Part shown: positions 25,870 through 35,206 of the stretch, in pieces | How the letters are laid out: the number at the start of each line of letters is the position of its first letter | How positions within the stretch are numbered: the stretch's first letter is position 1 | Assembly: GCF_002795845.1 (NCBI RefSeq) | Contig: NZ_CP011797.1 | Coordinates: 372,001 to 436,000 of the forward strand | Source of the DNA: Reinekea forsetii | Lineage (GTDB): Bacteria; Pseudomonadota; Gammaproteobacteria; Pseudomonadales; Natronospirillaceae | Direction: 5' to 3' | DNA: 64,000 nt | The notes under the pieces: generated by a model | The model's input: the letters and a program-made list of their open reading frames with translations, nothing else | What the model was told of the DNA's origin: nothing | The model's database searches: none | Position numbers and translations under genes: made by a program

Positions 25870-28791
25870 GGTTTGGCTGGCAATGCACCGATCGCGCGAG
25901 CGTTTGGCCTGATACATCAGGCTGTCCACCTTCTGCATCAGTTGTTCTTCGCTCAGTTGCCGCGTTGCCTCGGGGTGGTACTCCACCAGGCCGACCGAAC
26001 AGCCCAAGCCCAGGTCAGGGTTAACGCCGATCTTCTGCAATGCCTCGGGTTGAAAAAAAGTGTCGATAAAGCGATATAAAATGGCTTCGGTCTCGCCCAG
26101 ATGGAGGTCTTGAAAACACACCAAAAATTCATCCCCGCCCAAACGATAGAGGTGATCTGCTGAGCGGATCCGAGCCGTCAAATCCGCGCAAAAGGCCTTC
26201 AGATATTCATCCCCGACCCAATGGCCGTGGGTGTCATTGACCGACTTAAAGTTATCCAAATCGATAAAGGCTAGGCACAGTGTGCTGACACTCCCGGGCG
26301 TCAGTAGGCGCTGTATATCTTCGCTAAAGGCGATGCGGTTGTACACACCGGTGAGCGCATCGTGATAGGCCAGACGATGGGAATCCAAGCGATCGAGTAT
26401 ATACTCGACCGAACGCGATAGGCGCTCACAAATTTTTTGCATAATGGCGCGTGCATCTTGAGAATAGCTGGCCAGGTCGTTAAAAAAACTCAAGCGTAAC
26501 TGACCAGTGCCACCGATAAACTGCAGGGGATACTGTAAAACCTCTAGGCCAATGCGCTGGTCCAGGACGTTACCCTTGGTGATTTTCCGGTTCAACTCTT
26601 GCCCGTCACTGAGGGTCAGTTGTATCGTCGAGCTGTGAACGGTGATGAAATTCTGCAAATTTTGCAGAAAGGCGTCCAGTAGCTCCTCCAACGTTGAGCT
26701 GCGTATGGCCGAATCGCTAAAGGCCACCAGGGTATGCAATAAACCATTTTCCAGCTTTAGGGCATCGATGCCTAGCTGACGCTGCGCCAGATTGATCGCC
26801 TGGCGGGCGTCAACGGTGGTCTGCATCAAGGGTTGTCGGCGGCCCTCTCTAAACCAACCTACTCGGCTGTGCAGATGGTTGGCACGGCATTGTTTTATCC
26901 CAATACGAGCCCAGGCTTTGGCCCGGCCCGGTTCATTGAGATCACGCAGATAAACCACCAGCAGGCGCACGGGTAAGAGTTCCAAATGCATATTTTTACC
27001 CAACCTGCCAAGTCGGTCGGACAGGGTGGCAAACAGATCTTCGGCCTGATCGACGTCCAAATCTTGTGTGATCAGGCCGATACAGCGAATAAAGGCTTCT
27101 CCCTCATGCGATCGCGTTTGGGTTTGGCGCAGCTGCTGATGAATGGCCAAGGGCAGTCGTCGGTCGCCATCTAGGTAGGCCGCTATGGCCTGCAGGGCCA
27201 ACATCTCCTCCTTGTTTAAGAACCGAATGCCACTCATATTGCGATATTCCATTATCAAAAATATATCGTCTAATAGTGAGATGGTGCTCTGCAGATGATC
27301 GGCATAGAAGGCGGTTAGTGCCAAATTGTAGAGGGTGGTACAAATTTGATCGAAATTACCATCGGCCAAAACCAAGGGATAGGCCGCCTCGATGGCCTTG
27401 CGCGCGGGACCGCTTTGTCCCAAACCGTTAAGCAAGAAGGACAGGCCGTTGAGCGTATTGTGGATGCGCACTGATAGGCCGCATTGCTTGGTGAGGTTTA
27501 GCGCCTTTTGGATATGCGACACGGCCTCCTTCGGCCTGCCGTTGGAGCCAAGCACGATACAGATATGATGATGCGCCGTGGACTGGCCAATCAGGTTGTG
27601 TAGCTGTTTAAAGTCCCGAACGGCCGCCAAACACAGGCTGATCAACCGCTCCGGCTGCTCCGCCAGCAAGACCTCATTGAACCACAGAGAGCATTTCACG
27701 AAGGCCGCCAAATTAGGCCAGCCCTGCTGGCTCAGCGCCCGTTCCAACTGCTCTAGCCGTTCGGCGTCCAGGTCGAGTTGGCCGTCCATGCAGACACTGA
27801 GAAAAATATAAAACTCGGCGAGCAGCTGCTGCTGTGCCTGGTGCTGCTGGTGCGCATAGAACCTGAGGTTGTGAGCGGCCTTGGTGGCAGCTGGGAAGTC
27901 CTGCAAGCACAGATATCCGACACAGATGGCCGACAGAGTCGCGAGACCGGACGGCACCGCTAAGGCCTCCAAATTGATTTGTTGCAACTCCTGCATATGG
28001 ATATGGCAGCGTTCGGGATCATTGGTCAGAATCCAGGCAAACATTCTAGCACTGAGAATAGCCGCCTTGTCTTCGAGTACCAGATGTGGCTCAGCCTGGA
28101 TGCGATCGGCCAAGGTCAAAATTTCATCGGGGCAGTATAGTGCTTGCGCGAACTCTAGATGCCGCCACATCTGAGCGCTCTGGAGTTCTACATGGTAATG
28201 CTGGCGGCTCTTAATAGAGCCGCCAGCCTTGTCAGGCACCGTTATATGGCGGCGCTTAATCTGCTGTACAAAACCTTGGATGTTTTTTAAATGTGTAAAG
28301 GCCATGGTCGACAAATACAGATGGAGGTGGATCTTGGCGGTAAATCGATAGTCTTCTTGTTGTAATAATTTCAGCGCGGAGGGCGATAGGTATTGGGCGT
28401 GGGTGACCGCAATGGTGACCGGCCGAGCGAAGCAGTGCTCGAGCAGGTAGGCCAAGGCTTTTTGCACCTCGATCTGCTCGTAGGAGAGCTCATCGGTATT
28501 CAGGGGTTCACGCTGCGCCGGTTCCTGATCGAGGACAAAGCTGCGTAGCACCGGTTTCAATACCGTAAAAAGGTTGGGCAGTTCAAGCACCTGCTCCATA
28601 TCGGCGTCGGCCTGTTGCAGCGCAAACCGGATAATGGACACAAAGGGTTCAAAGGGCAGATGCTGTGCACTGGAGTCGAGGCTGATCTTTAAATCGTAGG
28701 GATCGGTTGCGCTTTGGCCCTTAGCTAGGGCCGGGTTTTCCAAGAAGAGGGTGACCGGTTGGGTCGAATTCTGAAAGAAACCAGACATCAT
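25864..28791 (-). CDS. Large TPR-rich protein with C-terminal GGDEF diguanylate cyclase domain
   Basis: 975 residues. The last 160 residues form a GGDEF domain: DALTGVYNRIAFSEDIQRLL, AFIDLDNFKSVNDTHGHWVGDEYLKAF, and the active site RLGGDEFLVCF at about 885-889. An I-site RSAD lies five residues before GGDEF, so the enzyme should make c-di-GMP and be inhibited by it. The N-terminal 700 residues are soluble and helical, with tetratricopeptide-like repeats (for example STAHHHICIVLGSNGRPKEAVSHIQKALNLT), and resemble the helical part of MalT/LAL regulators rather than a membrane sensor. A GAF-like region may lie around 640-790. The ligand is unknown. Cytoplasmic by prediction. The ATG at 28788 is an equally good start. 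Confidence 0.88.
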   Translation of the reverse strand: MMSGFFQNSTQPVTLFLENPALAKGQSATDPYDLKISLDSSAQHLPFEPFVSIIRFALQQADADMEQVLELPNLFTVLKPVLRSFVLDQEPAQREPLNTDELSYEQIEVQKALAYLLEHCFARPVTIAVTHAQYLSPSALKLLQQEDYRFTAKIHLHLYLSTMAFTHLKNIQGFVQQIKRRHITVPDKAGGSIKSRQHYHVELQSAQMWRHLEFAQALYCPDEILTLADRIQAEPHLVLEDKAAILSARMFAWILTNDPERCHIHMQELQQINLEALAVPSGLATLSAICVGYLCLQDFPAATKAAHNLRFYAHQQHQAQQQLLAEFYIFLSVCMDGQLDLDAERLEQLERALSQQGWPNLAAFVKCSLWFNEVLLAEQPERLISLCLAAVRDFKQLHNLIGQSTAHHHICIVLGSNGRPKEAVSHIQKALNLTKQCGLSVRIHNTLNGLSFLLNGLGQSGPARKAIEAAYPLVLADGNFDQICTTLYNLALTAFYADHLQSTISLLDDIFLIMEYRNMSGIRFLNKEEMLALQAIAAYLDGDRRLPLAIHQQLRQTQTRSHEGEAFIRCIGLITQDLDVDQAEDLFATLSDRLGRLGKNMHLELLPVRLLVVYLRDLNEPGRAKAWARIGIKQCRANHLHSRVGWFREGRRQPLMQTTVDARQAINLAQRQLGIDALKLENGLLHTLVAFSDSAIRSSTLEELLDAFLQNLQNFITVHSSTIQLTLSDGQELNRKITKGNVLDQRIGLEVLQYPLQFIGGTGQLRLSFFNDLASYSQDARAIMQKICERLSRSVEYILDRLDSHRLAYHDALTGVYNRIAFSEDIQRLLTPGSVSTLCLAFIDLDNFKSVNDTHGHWVGDEYLKAFCADLTARIRSADHLYRLGGDEFLVCFQDLHLGETEAILYRFIDTFFQPEALQKIGVNPDLGLGCSVGLVEYHPEATRQLSEEQLMQKVDSLMYQAKRSRDRCIASQTL

Positions 28792-29002
28792 GTAGAGTCA
28801 ATGCAGCAGATGATGAGTTTAAAACTAGTTAAGGGGGGCAAGCCTGTCAATGTTGGAACGCTGAGTGGGTTGGGCTGCCAGCCTGGAATGAACCTAAATC
28901 AAAGGGCATAGCGAGCTGGGTTGTCGTAGTGGATGGGGTAGAACCCAACAAAAGCAGAATTCAAATAAACGTATTTATAAATATATTGTGACTGTGTGGC
29001 TT

Positions 29003-30193
29003 TTAACTAGTGGCTTTTAAATAAGCATCACTGTCTGGTGCAAAGGTGGAGTATATAGGTAGTAACGCGCCACCCAAGGCTCGTGCATCAAAACCAATGT
29101 TTCCGCATATTATGGTGGGTTTAGACAGCCCTTCCCAATTGTCAGTATGGCAAGCATGGCGAATTGCGTCGACCAGGTAAGTGGTGGCTTTTGCCGGGAT
29201 GCGGCCATCGATAATCACACCTTCTGGATCAACAAAGGCACAGCCAGAGGCGATTGCATAGGCAATGGCCAAAGCCGCTTTGTCTGCCCAGCGGGTATAA
29301 ACCAGCCATGTTTCTGGGTTTATTTCACTGGCGCCCTCAAGAAAGATCTTGGCCAGTCCTAGCTGGCTGAGTTCCTGGTCTAGGTGATACAGGGAGGCGT
29401 CTGCGATGAGCTGTTTACTGCTGCTCAGGGGTATGGAACCCATAGCGCCAGCATTGGTGTTATGCCCTGCGTATATTTGGTTATTTAAGACCAAGCCACC
29501 ACCGATAAATGTACCGACATAAAAATATAAAAAGCTCTGCCACTTATGCGGGTTGCCAAAGGTTAGCTCGGCAATGCAAGCTGCGGTAGCGTCATTGGTG
29601 AGTGTGGTTGGAATCGTAGTGAGTGCCGCAATCTCTGCGCGAATATTGATGTTGGCCCACGATTTGCGCGCTTCTATCGGGCCTTTAAGCTCTCCCGCCC
29701 AGCCATCCATCGAATAGGGCGCCGCCACGCCAATGCCAAGAACCTTTGTATGTTGTTCAGCGGTGAGGCTGCCAAGTATATGATCCAAGCTCCGTTTAAT
29801 ATGGTAAAAAACTTCCTTGGGCTCTGGAAAAGCATAATTGTAAGATAAACGTGAGCGCACCTCTCCGGTAAAGCCAACCAATAATACTTCCAACGAACTG
29901 CGACCAATTTTGATGCCTATGCTTAACGCACCATCTGGATTGAGCCGATAAGGCGTAGAGGGTTGGCCTTTGCCACCGCGACGCTTTTCTCCTGCCAGTA
30001 ATAAATCTTGTTCTTCCAGCCGATTGATTATTATCGTGGCTGTTTGTGGCGTGAGGTTGGTTGCTTTGGCAATGTCGGCTTTGGTTATCCCCCGGGTTTC
30101 ACGAATAATGGCCAGAATGCGCCGCTCATTATATTGGCGCATGCCGGTCTGATTCGTGCCAGCATTGCGCAATTGGGGGTTTTCCAAATTCAT
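29003..30193 (-). CDS. ROK-family transcriptional regulator of the sugar ABC locus
   Basis: About 396 residues from ATG 30193, chosen because it follows the ATPase stop by only a few bases; a longer frame to 30238 would overlap that gene. A winged helix (RRILAIIRETRGITKADIAKATNLTPQTATIIINRLEEQDLL) precedes the ROK sugar-kinase-like fold, with IGIKIGRSSLEVLLVGFTG and the central LTNDATAACIAELTFG and GTFIGGGLVLN. The usual ROK zinc cysteines are not obvious, and no kinase aspartate in the classic context is seen, so it should act as a sugar-sensing repressor, as XylR or NagC do. It probably binds the 19-bp inverted repeat at 31026-31074. Composition is more AT-rich than the genome around it. 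Confidence 0.88.
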   Translation of the reverse strand: MNLENPQLRNAGTNQTGMRQYNERRILAIIRETRGITKADIAKATNLTPQTATIIINRLEEQDLLLAGEKRRGGKGQPSTPYRLNPDGALSIGIKIGRSSLEVLLVGFTGEVRSRLSYNYAFPEPKEVFYHIKRSLDHILGSLTAEQHTKVLGIGVAAPYSMDGWAGELKGPIEARKSWANINIRAEIAALTTIPTTLTNDATAACIAELTFGNPHKWQSFLYFYVGTFIGGGLVLNNQIYAGHNTNAGAMGSIPLSSSKQLIADASLYHLDQELSQLGLAKIFLEGASEINPETWLVYTRWADKAALAIAYAIASGCAFVDPEGVIIDGRIPAKATTYLVDAIRHACHTDNWEGLSKPTIICGNIGFDARALGGALLPIYSTFAPDSDAYLKATS

Positions 30194-30197
30194 AGTG

Positions 30198-30971
30198 TTA
30201 TATGTAACTCGCGTCTTTGTGAACAACCTGATCAACACCCGTGATCATGGATACAATTTCATTGCCATCTGTTTCAGCGGTCAATTTATCGCCAACAATT
30301 CGCCCTTGGCGAAAAACAATAATTCGGTCAACTAAATTAAATACTTGGCGTAAATTGTGGCTAATCAGAATCAGGGGTGTGCCCTTCTCTTTCAAGCCAC
30401 GAATGATGTTTTCCACGCGGGTCGATTCTTGAATACCTAAGGCGGCAGTGGGTTCATCCATAATGATGAGCTTATCGCCCCATCCCGCTGCGCGGCTAAT
30501 TGCGACACATTGGCGCTGTCCGCCAGACATGCCTCTTAAAGATTGGCTAAGATCAGGAATCTTAACACCTGTTTTTTGTAATAGCTCTTGAGACTCCGCC
30601 AACATAGCCTTTTTGTCCATCCAGCTAAATGGACCAAAGTCGAACTTGGTGAGTTCTCGGCCTAAAAATATATTGGTTGGTACATCCAATTCGTCAGCCA
30701 GTGCCAGATTTTGGTAGACCGTTTCGATGCCTGCATCACGCGCTTCTAAGGGTGAAGCAAAGTCAACTTCTTCACCGTAGAATTTTACGCTGCCGCGGGT
30801 ACGCCGTTCAACACCGGTAAGGTTACGCACAAAAGTGGATTTTCCGGCACCATTATCACCTACGATGGCCACATGCTCGCCGGGCGCTAAGATAAAATCA
30901 GCATCGTTGAGGGCATGCACGCCGCCATAGTGTTTGGTAAGGCCGCTAATCTCTAAAACGGGATGGGTCAT
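30198..30971 (-). CDS. Sugar ABC transporter ATPase, single-domain (FrcA-like)
   Basis: 257 residues from ATG 30971, which has GGAGG upstream. Walker A is GDNGAGKST, the Q-loop ETVYQNLALADELDVPTNIFLGRE, the signature MSGGQRQCVAISRA, and Walker B LIIMDEPTAALGIQES. The QNLALADELD and DEPTAALGIQES wording is that of CUT2 (ribose/xylose/fructose-type) importers. The protein has one ATPase domain rather than the two fused domains of RbsA/XylG, as in FrcA. It is transcribed divergently from the binding protein and permease, with the regulator behind it. Confidence 0.9.
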   Translation of the reverse strand: MTHPVLEISGLTKHYGGVHALNDADFILAPGEHVAIVGDNGAGKSTFVRNLTGVERRTRGSVKFYGEEVDFASPLEARDAGIETVYQNLALADELDVPTNIFLGRELTKFDFGPFSWMDKKAMLAESQELLQKTGVKIPDLSQSLRGMSGGQRQCVAISRAAGWGDKLIIMDEPTAALGIQESTRVENIIRGLKEKGTPLILISHNLRQVFNLVDRIIVFRQGRIVGDKLTAETDGNEIVSMITGVDQVVHKDASYI

Positions 30972-31025
30972 ATCTGCCTCCAATGGGCTAAATGTTTCTG
31001 TTGAGCTGAGAATGCCGACGAAAGG

Positions 31026-31074
31026 CACCCCTGTCAATTATTAAGTAAAATTGATTTAATAATTGACAGGGGTG
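31026..31074. promoter_or_regulatory. Perfect 19-bp inverted repeat in the divergent sugar-ABC promoter region
   Basis: CACCCCTGTCAATTATTAA, an 11-base spacer, then its exact reverse complement. It lies between the divergently transcribed ATPase and binding-protein genes. The AT-rich inner part (TTATTAA ... TTAATAA) suits a ROK-regulator operator. It could also form a long RNA hairpin in the ATPase leader. Confidence 0.75.
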
Positions 31075-31188
31075 ATACAAATGAGCAATGATTCTGTCAG
31101 GCCATCTAAATGCCGCAAATACCTGTTCAGCAAATTATATTTTGTAGTTGGCGCCACAGGACGAAAATAAAAACATATCGGAGTATCG

Positions 31189-32127
31189 ATGATGAGCATG
31201 AAAATGAATAAATTAATTGGCGCAATCGCCGCAAGCGCTTTGTTGTCTGGCGCAGTCTATGCAGAGTCTATTGGTTATATTACCAAGTCAGCGACTAACT
31301 CTGGTTGGATGATGATTAACCAGGGCGCGGCTGATGCAGCGAAAGAGGCAGGCGTTGACCTTATAACAGTAGGACCTACTTTCCAGGGTGACCTGTCTAG
31401 TCAGCTAGAAGTGTTTGAAAACCTGTTGGCTCAAGGCATTAAAGCCATTGCCATTGCACCTGTTGATTCCTCAGGCATTGCGCCTGCAGTAAAAGATGCC
31501 ATGGACGCTGGTGTGGCTGTTGTGGCCATCGACACGGGTGTAAACGGCGCGGCTGTAACGTCATTCGTTGCCACCGATAACTATGCTGTTGCCAAGGTTC
31601 AAGGCGCTTATGCCGCTACGTTAGTAAATGATGGCGATGCTATTGTTTATGTAACGGGTAACCAAGCTCAAAGCACGGGTCAAGAGCGCCGTAATGGCTT
31701 CACCGAAGCATTCAAAACAGCGCGTCCAAACAGTGAAATTTTAGAAGTACCGACTGAATGGAACTCTGCCCAAGCTCAAGAAGGCGTTGAAGCTATTCTC
31801 AATGCGCGTAACGATATTAAGATGGTCGCAAACGCATGGGATGGCGGCACTATGGGCGCTAAAGCTGCAATGGAAAACCTAGGCTTGTCTGCTGGTGACG
31901 TGTTGCTGGTTGGTTTTGATGGCGCAACCGATGCCGTTGAAGCAATGGAAGCTGGTTGGGTACATGCCGATACAGCGCAGATGTTGTATCAAATGGGTTA
32001 TCAAGGCATTAAAGCGGCTGTTGATGCATCAAACGGAAAAACAGTATCTGCCCGTATCGATACTGGTTTCTTCTTGGTAACACCTACGACTGCTCAAGCT
32101 TACAAAGACCTGGTTGGTATTAAGTAA
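31189..32127 (+). CDS. Sugar ABC transporter periplasmic binding protein (RbsB/FrcB-like)
   Basis: 312 residues, with a signal peptide of about 25 residues cleaved after VYA. The mature part starts ESIGYITKSATNSGWMMINQGAADAAKEAG, the first strand-helix of the LacI/RbsB-type Peripla_BP_4 fold. Sugar-contact segments appear as AIAPVDSSGIAPAVKDAMDAGVAVVAIDTG and GFDGATDAVEAMEAG. It captures a monosaccharide for the permease that follows. CGGAGT precedes the ATG; two more in-frame ATGs follow within 15 bases. The substrate cannot be fixed from sequence; fructose-, ribose- or xylose-type are all possible. Confidence 0.9.
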   Translation: MMSMKMNKLIGAIAASALLSGAVYAESIGYITKSATNSGWMMINQGAADAAKEAGVDLITVGPTFQGDLSSQLEVFENLLAQGIKAIAIAPVDSSGIAPAVKDAMDAGVAVVAIDTGVNGAAVTSFVATDNYAVAKVQGAYAATLVNDGDAIVYVTGNQAQSTGQERRNGFTEAFKTARPNSEILEVPTEWNSAQAQEGVEAILNARNDIKMVANAWDGGTMGAKAAMENLGLSAGDVLLVGFDGATDAVEAMEAGWVHADTAQMLYQMGYQGIKAAVDASNGKTVSARIDTGFFLVTPTTAQAYKDLVGIK

Positions 32128-32161
32128 ATCATAATAAACTTAGTTTATGTAGCATGATAAT

Positions 32162-32187
32162 AGAGCCCGGCGATGCTGGGCTCTTTT
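32162..32187 (+). terminator. Stem-loop between binding-protein and permease genes (partial terminator)
   Basis: AGAGCCC ... GGGCTCT stem with short T run, between the two genes. It would let the binding protein be made in excess over the permease, as in many ABC operons. Confidence 0.65.
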
Positions 32188-32202
32188 ATAATTGGAGAAG
32201 AG

Positions 32203-33741
32203 ATGAACGTGTTGAGTTTACAAGATAAAGCAATAACCCACCTAGTTTCTTTCTTTCGCAAAGAATGGTCTGGGGCTCTATTAGCTATATTGATTTTATC
32301 CATTGCGATTGAAATGGTAACGTCTGGAAAACCATTTTTTCACCCTACAAATATCATGACCATTCTCAATAACTCTGCAGCAATTGGCGTCGTGGCGGGT
32401 GGCATGACATTAGTGATATTGGCCGCTGGAATCGATCTATCCGTTGGCGCAGTAATGGGTATGGTTGCTGCGGTAACAGGTTATATAGCCAGTTACTGGG
32501 GACTGCCACCCGGTATAGCAATTTTTTGCGGCTTGGCTTTAGGTGGCTTGATTGGAGCAATACATGGCTCATTAATCGCCTATTTAGGCATGCCGGCATT
32601 TATCGTCACCCTAGCAGGACTTTCGGTCTGGCGAGGCAGTGCTCACCTGTCTACAGGCGCTCAGGCAACACCAAAATTACCAGCTACTTTTGACCTGTTT
32701 GGTCGATACAACCCGTTTGCCGGATTGCGCGAACAGTTTCAAGCTGGTGAGCTTTCGGGCCTAATGGAGTCGCTTGGCGGGTTTGTGGATGCCAATTGGA
32801 TGGGCTTCTTTCGCACATTTCAGATGAGCATGATCATCTTCATCGTATTTTTTATTCTGCTAGCTGTAGTCGTTTCCAATATGAGATTGGGGCGATACAT
32901 CTATGCTATCGGCAGTAATGAACAAGGCTCTCGGCAAGCGGGCATCAACACCCGATTGTATACGTTATACACCTATGTCCTCTGTTCTATGGGCGCAGCC
33001 TTCGGTGCATTGTTGTTTCTCGGTCGCGCACCTTACGCCAAGTCAGATTATGGGCAAATGTGGGAGCTAAATGCCATCGCCGCGGTCGTCATTGGCGGCA
33101 CGTCACTGTTTGGTGGGCGAGGCACCGTGATTGGTACCTTTATGGGCGTGGTGCTTATTAAGCTCATTAACAATGGCCTGACCTTGGCTCAGCTTGAAAC
33201 CTTCTGGCAGATGGTGGTAACCGGCCTTATTATTTTAGTTGCTGTGGGTATCGACATTGTCCGGCAGTCAAAATCCGCTGTTAAGGTACAACAGATGTTG
33301 GGTGTGGTGGCGATCGTGTTGGCTCTGTTCGCAGCCCTGACACCATTGTCTGCGTTGATTAGCTCGCTGATTAGTCTACATGAGCACAATTCGATGGTCG
33401 CCATGCAGCAAGCTGGGGCCAATATGGTGTCCTACCACTATGTAAGGTTGTTAGATGAAGTTGGTGTGCACAATCTACACACCATTATTTCAGGCACCTG
33501 GATGATAAGCCTTGCGCTGCTGGCTTTAGTGGCCGGTGCGGTGGTGACGGTGGTTAAATTACACAAAACCCTGTCCTTTGCCATGGGCGGTATTTTTGTC
33601 GTATCAGCACTGGCACTGATTGCTTCCGATATGGCCGCAGCCGCACCACTGCTGATTTTAGGCGCGTTTGCAATGGCGGGTCTGCCTACAGTGCCCTATA
33701 TGTTTGAACGAGCCAGAGCGTTAGATAGCGCCAACGGCTGA
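32203..33741 (+). CDS. Sugar ABC transporter permease, RbsC/XylH family, with C-terminal extension
   Basis: 512 residues from ATG 32203 (TTGGAG upstream). The first 350 residues are a CUT2 permease: LAAGIDLSVGAVMGMVAAVTGYIA, GMPAFIVTLAGLSVWRG, the cytoplasmic loop YAIGSNEQGSRQAGIN, and AIAAVVIGGTSLFGGRGTVIGTFMGVVLIKLINNGL. About 40 residues (170-210) are inserted before the mid-protein helix, and roughly 150 residues with four to five extra hydrophobic segments follow the normal C-terminus (after GIDIVRQSKSAVKV). RbsC proteins are about 320 residues. XylH-like proteins are longer, but this tail is unusual in my experience of the family. Confidence 0.88.
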   Translation: MNVLSLQDKAITHLVSFFRKEWSGALLAILILSIAIEMVTSGKPFFHPTNIMTILNNSAAIGVVAGGMTLVILAAGIDLSVGAVMGMVAAVTGYIASYWGLPPGIAIFCGLALGGLIGAIHGSLIAYLGMPAFIVTLAGLSVWRGSAHLSTGAQATPKLPATFDLFGRYNPFAGLREQFQAGELSGLMESLGGFVDANWMGFFRTFQMSMIIFIVFFILLAVVVSNMRLGRYIYAIGSNEQGSRQAGINTRLYTLYTYVLCSMGAAFGALLFLGRAPYAKSDYGQMWELNAIAAVVIGGTSLFGGRGTVIGTFMGVVLIKLINNGLTLAQLETFWQMVVTGLIILVAVGIDIVRQSKSAVKVQQMLGVVAIVLALFAALTPLSALISSLISLHEHNSMVAMQQAGANMVSYHYVRLLDEVGVHNLHTIISGTWMISLALLALVAGAVVTVVKLHKTLSFAMGGIFVVSALALIASDMAAAAPLLILGAFAMAGLPTVPYMFERARALDSANG

Positions 33742-34255
33742 TTATCTGTTCTGGTTAAGCCCTTGTAGGCATGATAACTGTGCAAGGGCAGTAAAGAGGG
33801 AGTGCATGCGCTGCCTCTTTACGGTTCGACTCGCCAGATCCGTCTCAACCAGCCCATCACGGTATTTAGCGCCATCTGCTGAGCTATATTGATCTATTGG
33901 CATACAACTCCCCCCTAAGAACATAATCATTGTTTAGATCTAATTTATCCTGCCGAGTTGGCGCAACAGGTGCTTGATATGGCCTCGAGCGTAACCAGTG
34001 TTGTGCGGCTACATCAATATCAGGTTAGCGAAGTCTCAGGCATTAGCCGTCAGTTTACTTAAACGTAATTTAGTCGCTCATCAAGCGTTGTTGGTTGACC
34101 CAGTCTTTGGGCAAATTATAAATGGCTTGCGGGGGTCATGGGGTTTTAAAACTCGAGATACAGTTGTACAGCAGTCATATCTATCAGAAGTGTTGTAGAA
34201 GTAACTGGGGAAAGGTCTGTATAGCAACATGAAAAGGCGCCCTAAGGGCTTAGAA
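33742..34255. other. Gene-poor decayed region between sugar permease and tRNA-Leu
   Basis: No intact gene. A stem-loop GTAAAGAGG / CCTCTTTAC (33791-33822) may end the permease mRNA. On the minus strand a 53-codon frame from ATG 33903, with a strong GGGGGAG site, is a possible small peptide or chance. On the plus strand, around 33945-34196, two frames each look protein-like in part (YPAELAQQVLDMASSV, then after a frame change VAHQALLVDPVFGQ). This suggests the frameshifted tail of a lost gene, possibly a sugar enzyme such as a GH4 glycosidase; that family guess is weak. Confidence 0.4.
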
Positions 34256-34340
34256 TGGTGCGGACGGAGAGACTCGAACTCTCACACCTTGCGGTACCAG
34301 AACCTAAATCTGGCGTGTATACCAATTTCACCACGTCCGC
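34256..34340 (-). tRNA. tRNA-Leu (anticodon TAG)
   Basis: 85 bases including encoded CCA. Acceptor stem GCGGACG / CGTCCGC, anticodon loop TTTAGGT (anticodon TAG), a long variable arm typical of leucine tRNAs, and T-loop GTTCGAG. Its 3' end faces the low-GC sugar-transport region. Confidence 0.96.
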
Positions 34341-34474
34341 ATAAAACGAAGTGAGCGCATAGTAATTAGTTTTTTCTTACATATCAAGCGCTTGCACGAA
34401 TATTCTTCTTGTTATCGCGTTTACCTCAGGCTTATTTGAGCGGCCTATTCGCCTCCACAGGGCACCGCCGCGCA

Positions 34475-35206
34475 TTACTGCTGCTCCGGGTGAGGGGGCG
34501 TCTTAAACCCAGCGGAGTTGTCGTTGAGGCCTGCCTTAAAGGGTGAAATGTCGATGGCGAAGCCCAAGACCCCCACGGCTTGTTGATCTTCACCCTGTAA
34601 TGGATAGCGTTCGATGCGTACCCATTTTGCTGCTTGGCCGCTGAAGTCCAAGCGCAGGTCAAGTTTCTGCGCCATGCCGGTGGCCAGAGCCGCCTCATCG
34701 GCAGCCACAAAGGTGCTCACCAATTGGGCATTGAGTAGGTCGGCATCGGTCTTACCCTTTGGTTCTTGGCCATTAGCCCATTGCTGAACAAAGGCATGGT
34801 TGGCGACCAGATATCGTCCAAGCCGATCTTTAAGCCAAACGGGAAAAGGCAGGTTTTGCACTAGGGACTGAAGAATAATGTGGTCGTCGCGCAGTTGCTT
34901 GCTGGTGTCGAGCATATCCTTGGCCTGGATCAGGGCATTTTGTAAGTGTTTTTGATCGTTTTGCGCCAGTAACAGGGTGATGTGGGCGTACACCCTGAGC
35001 GCAATCAGTAAAAAGACCAGGCTGATCAGCGCCATCACCATGGTCAATATGCTGCTGGCTAGGCCCAACTTAGCGTTGAACAACCAGACGCTTGCCATTA
35101 GAAACAGGCCCGCACAAAAACCGACGGACACCAGCATTAGCAGCGGGCTCTTATAGGGCAGGCTCGGTTTGGCGATTGGCAGGGGGGATTTGAGCGTTTG
35201 AGGCAT
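34475..35206 (-). CDS. Membrane-anchored PAS-domain protein without output domain
   Basis: About 243 residues from ATG 35206; a longer frame starts at 35275. Two membrane helices (LLMLVSVGFCAGLFLMASVWLF and ILTMVMALISLVFLLIALRVY) precede a coiled stretch and a PAS_4-type domain: LVQNLPFPVWLKDRLGRYLVANHAFVQQWANG, then WVRIERYPLQGEDQQAVGVLGFAIDISPFK. No kinase, cyclase or HTH follows. The protein may sense a small ligand and signal by protein contact. It stands between tRNA-Leu and ettA. Confidence 0.72.
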   Translation of the reverse strand: MPQTLKSPLPIAKPSLPYKSPLLMLVSVGFCAGLFLMASVWLFNAKLGLASSILTMVMALISLVFLLIALRVYAHITLLLAQNDQKHLQNALIQAKDMLDTSKQLRDDHIILQSLVQNLPFPVWLKDRLGRYLVANHAFVQQWANGQEPKGKTDADLLNAQLVSTFVAADEAALATGMAQKLDLRLDFSGQAAKWVRIERYPLQGEDQQAVGVLGFAIDISPFKAGLNDNSAGFKTPPHPEQQ

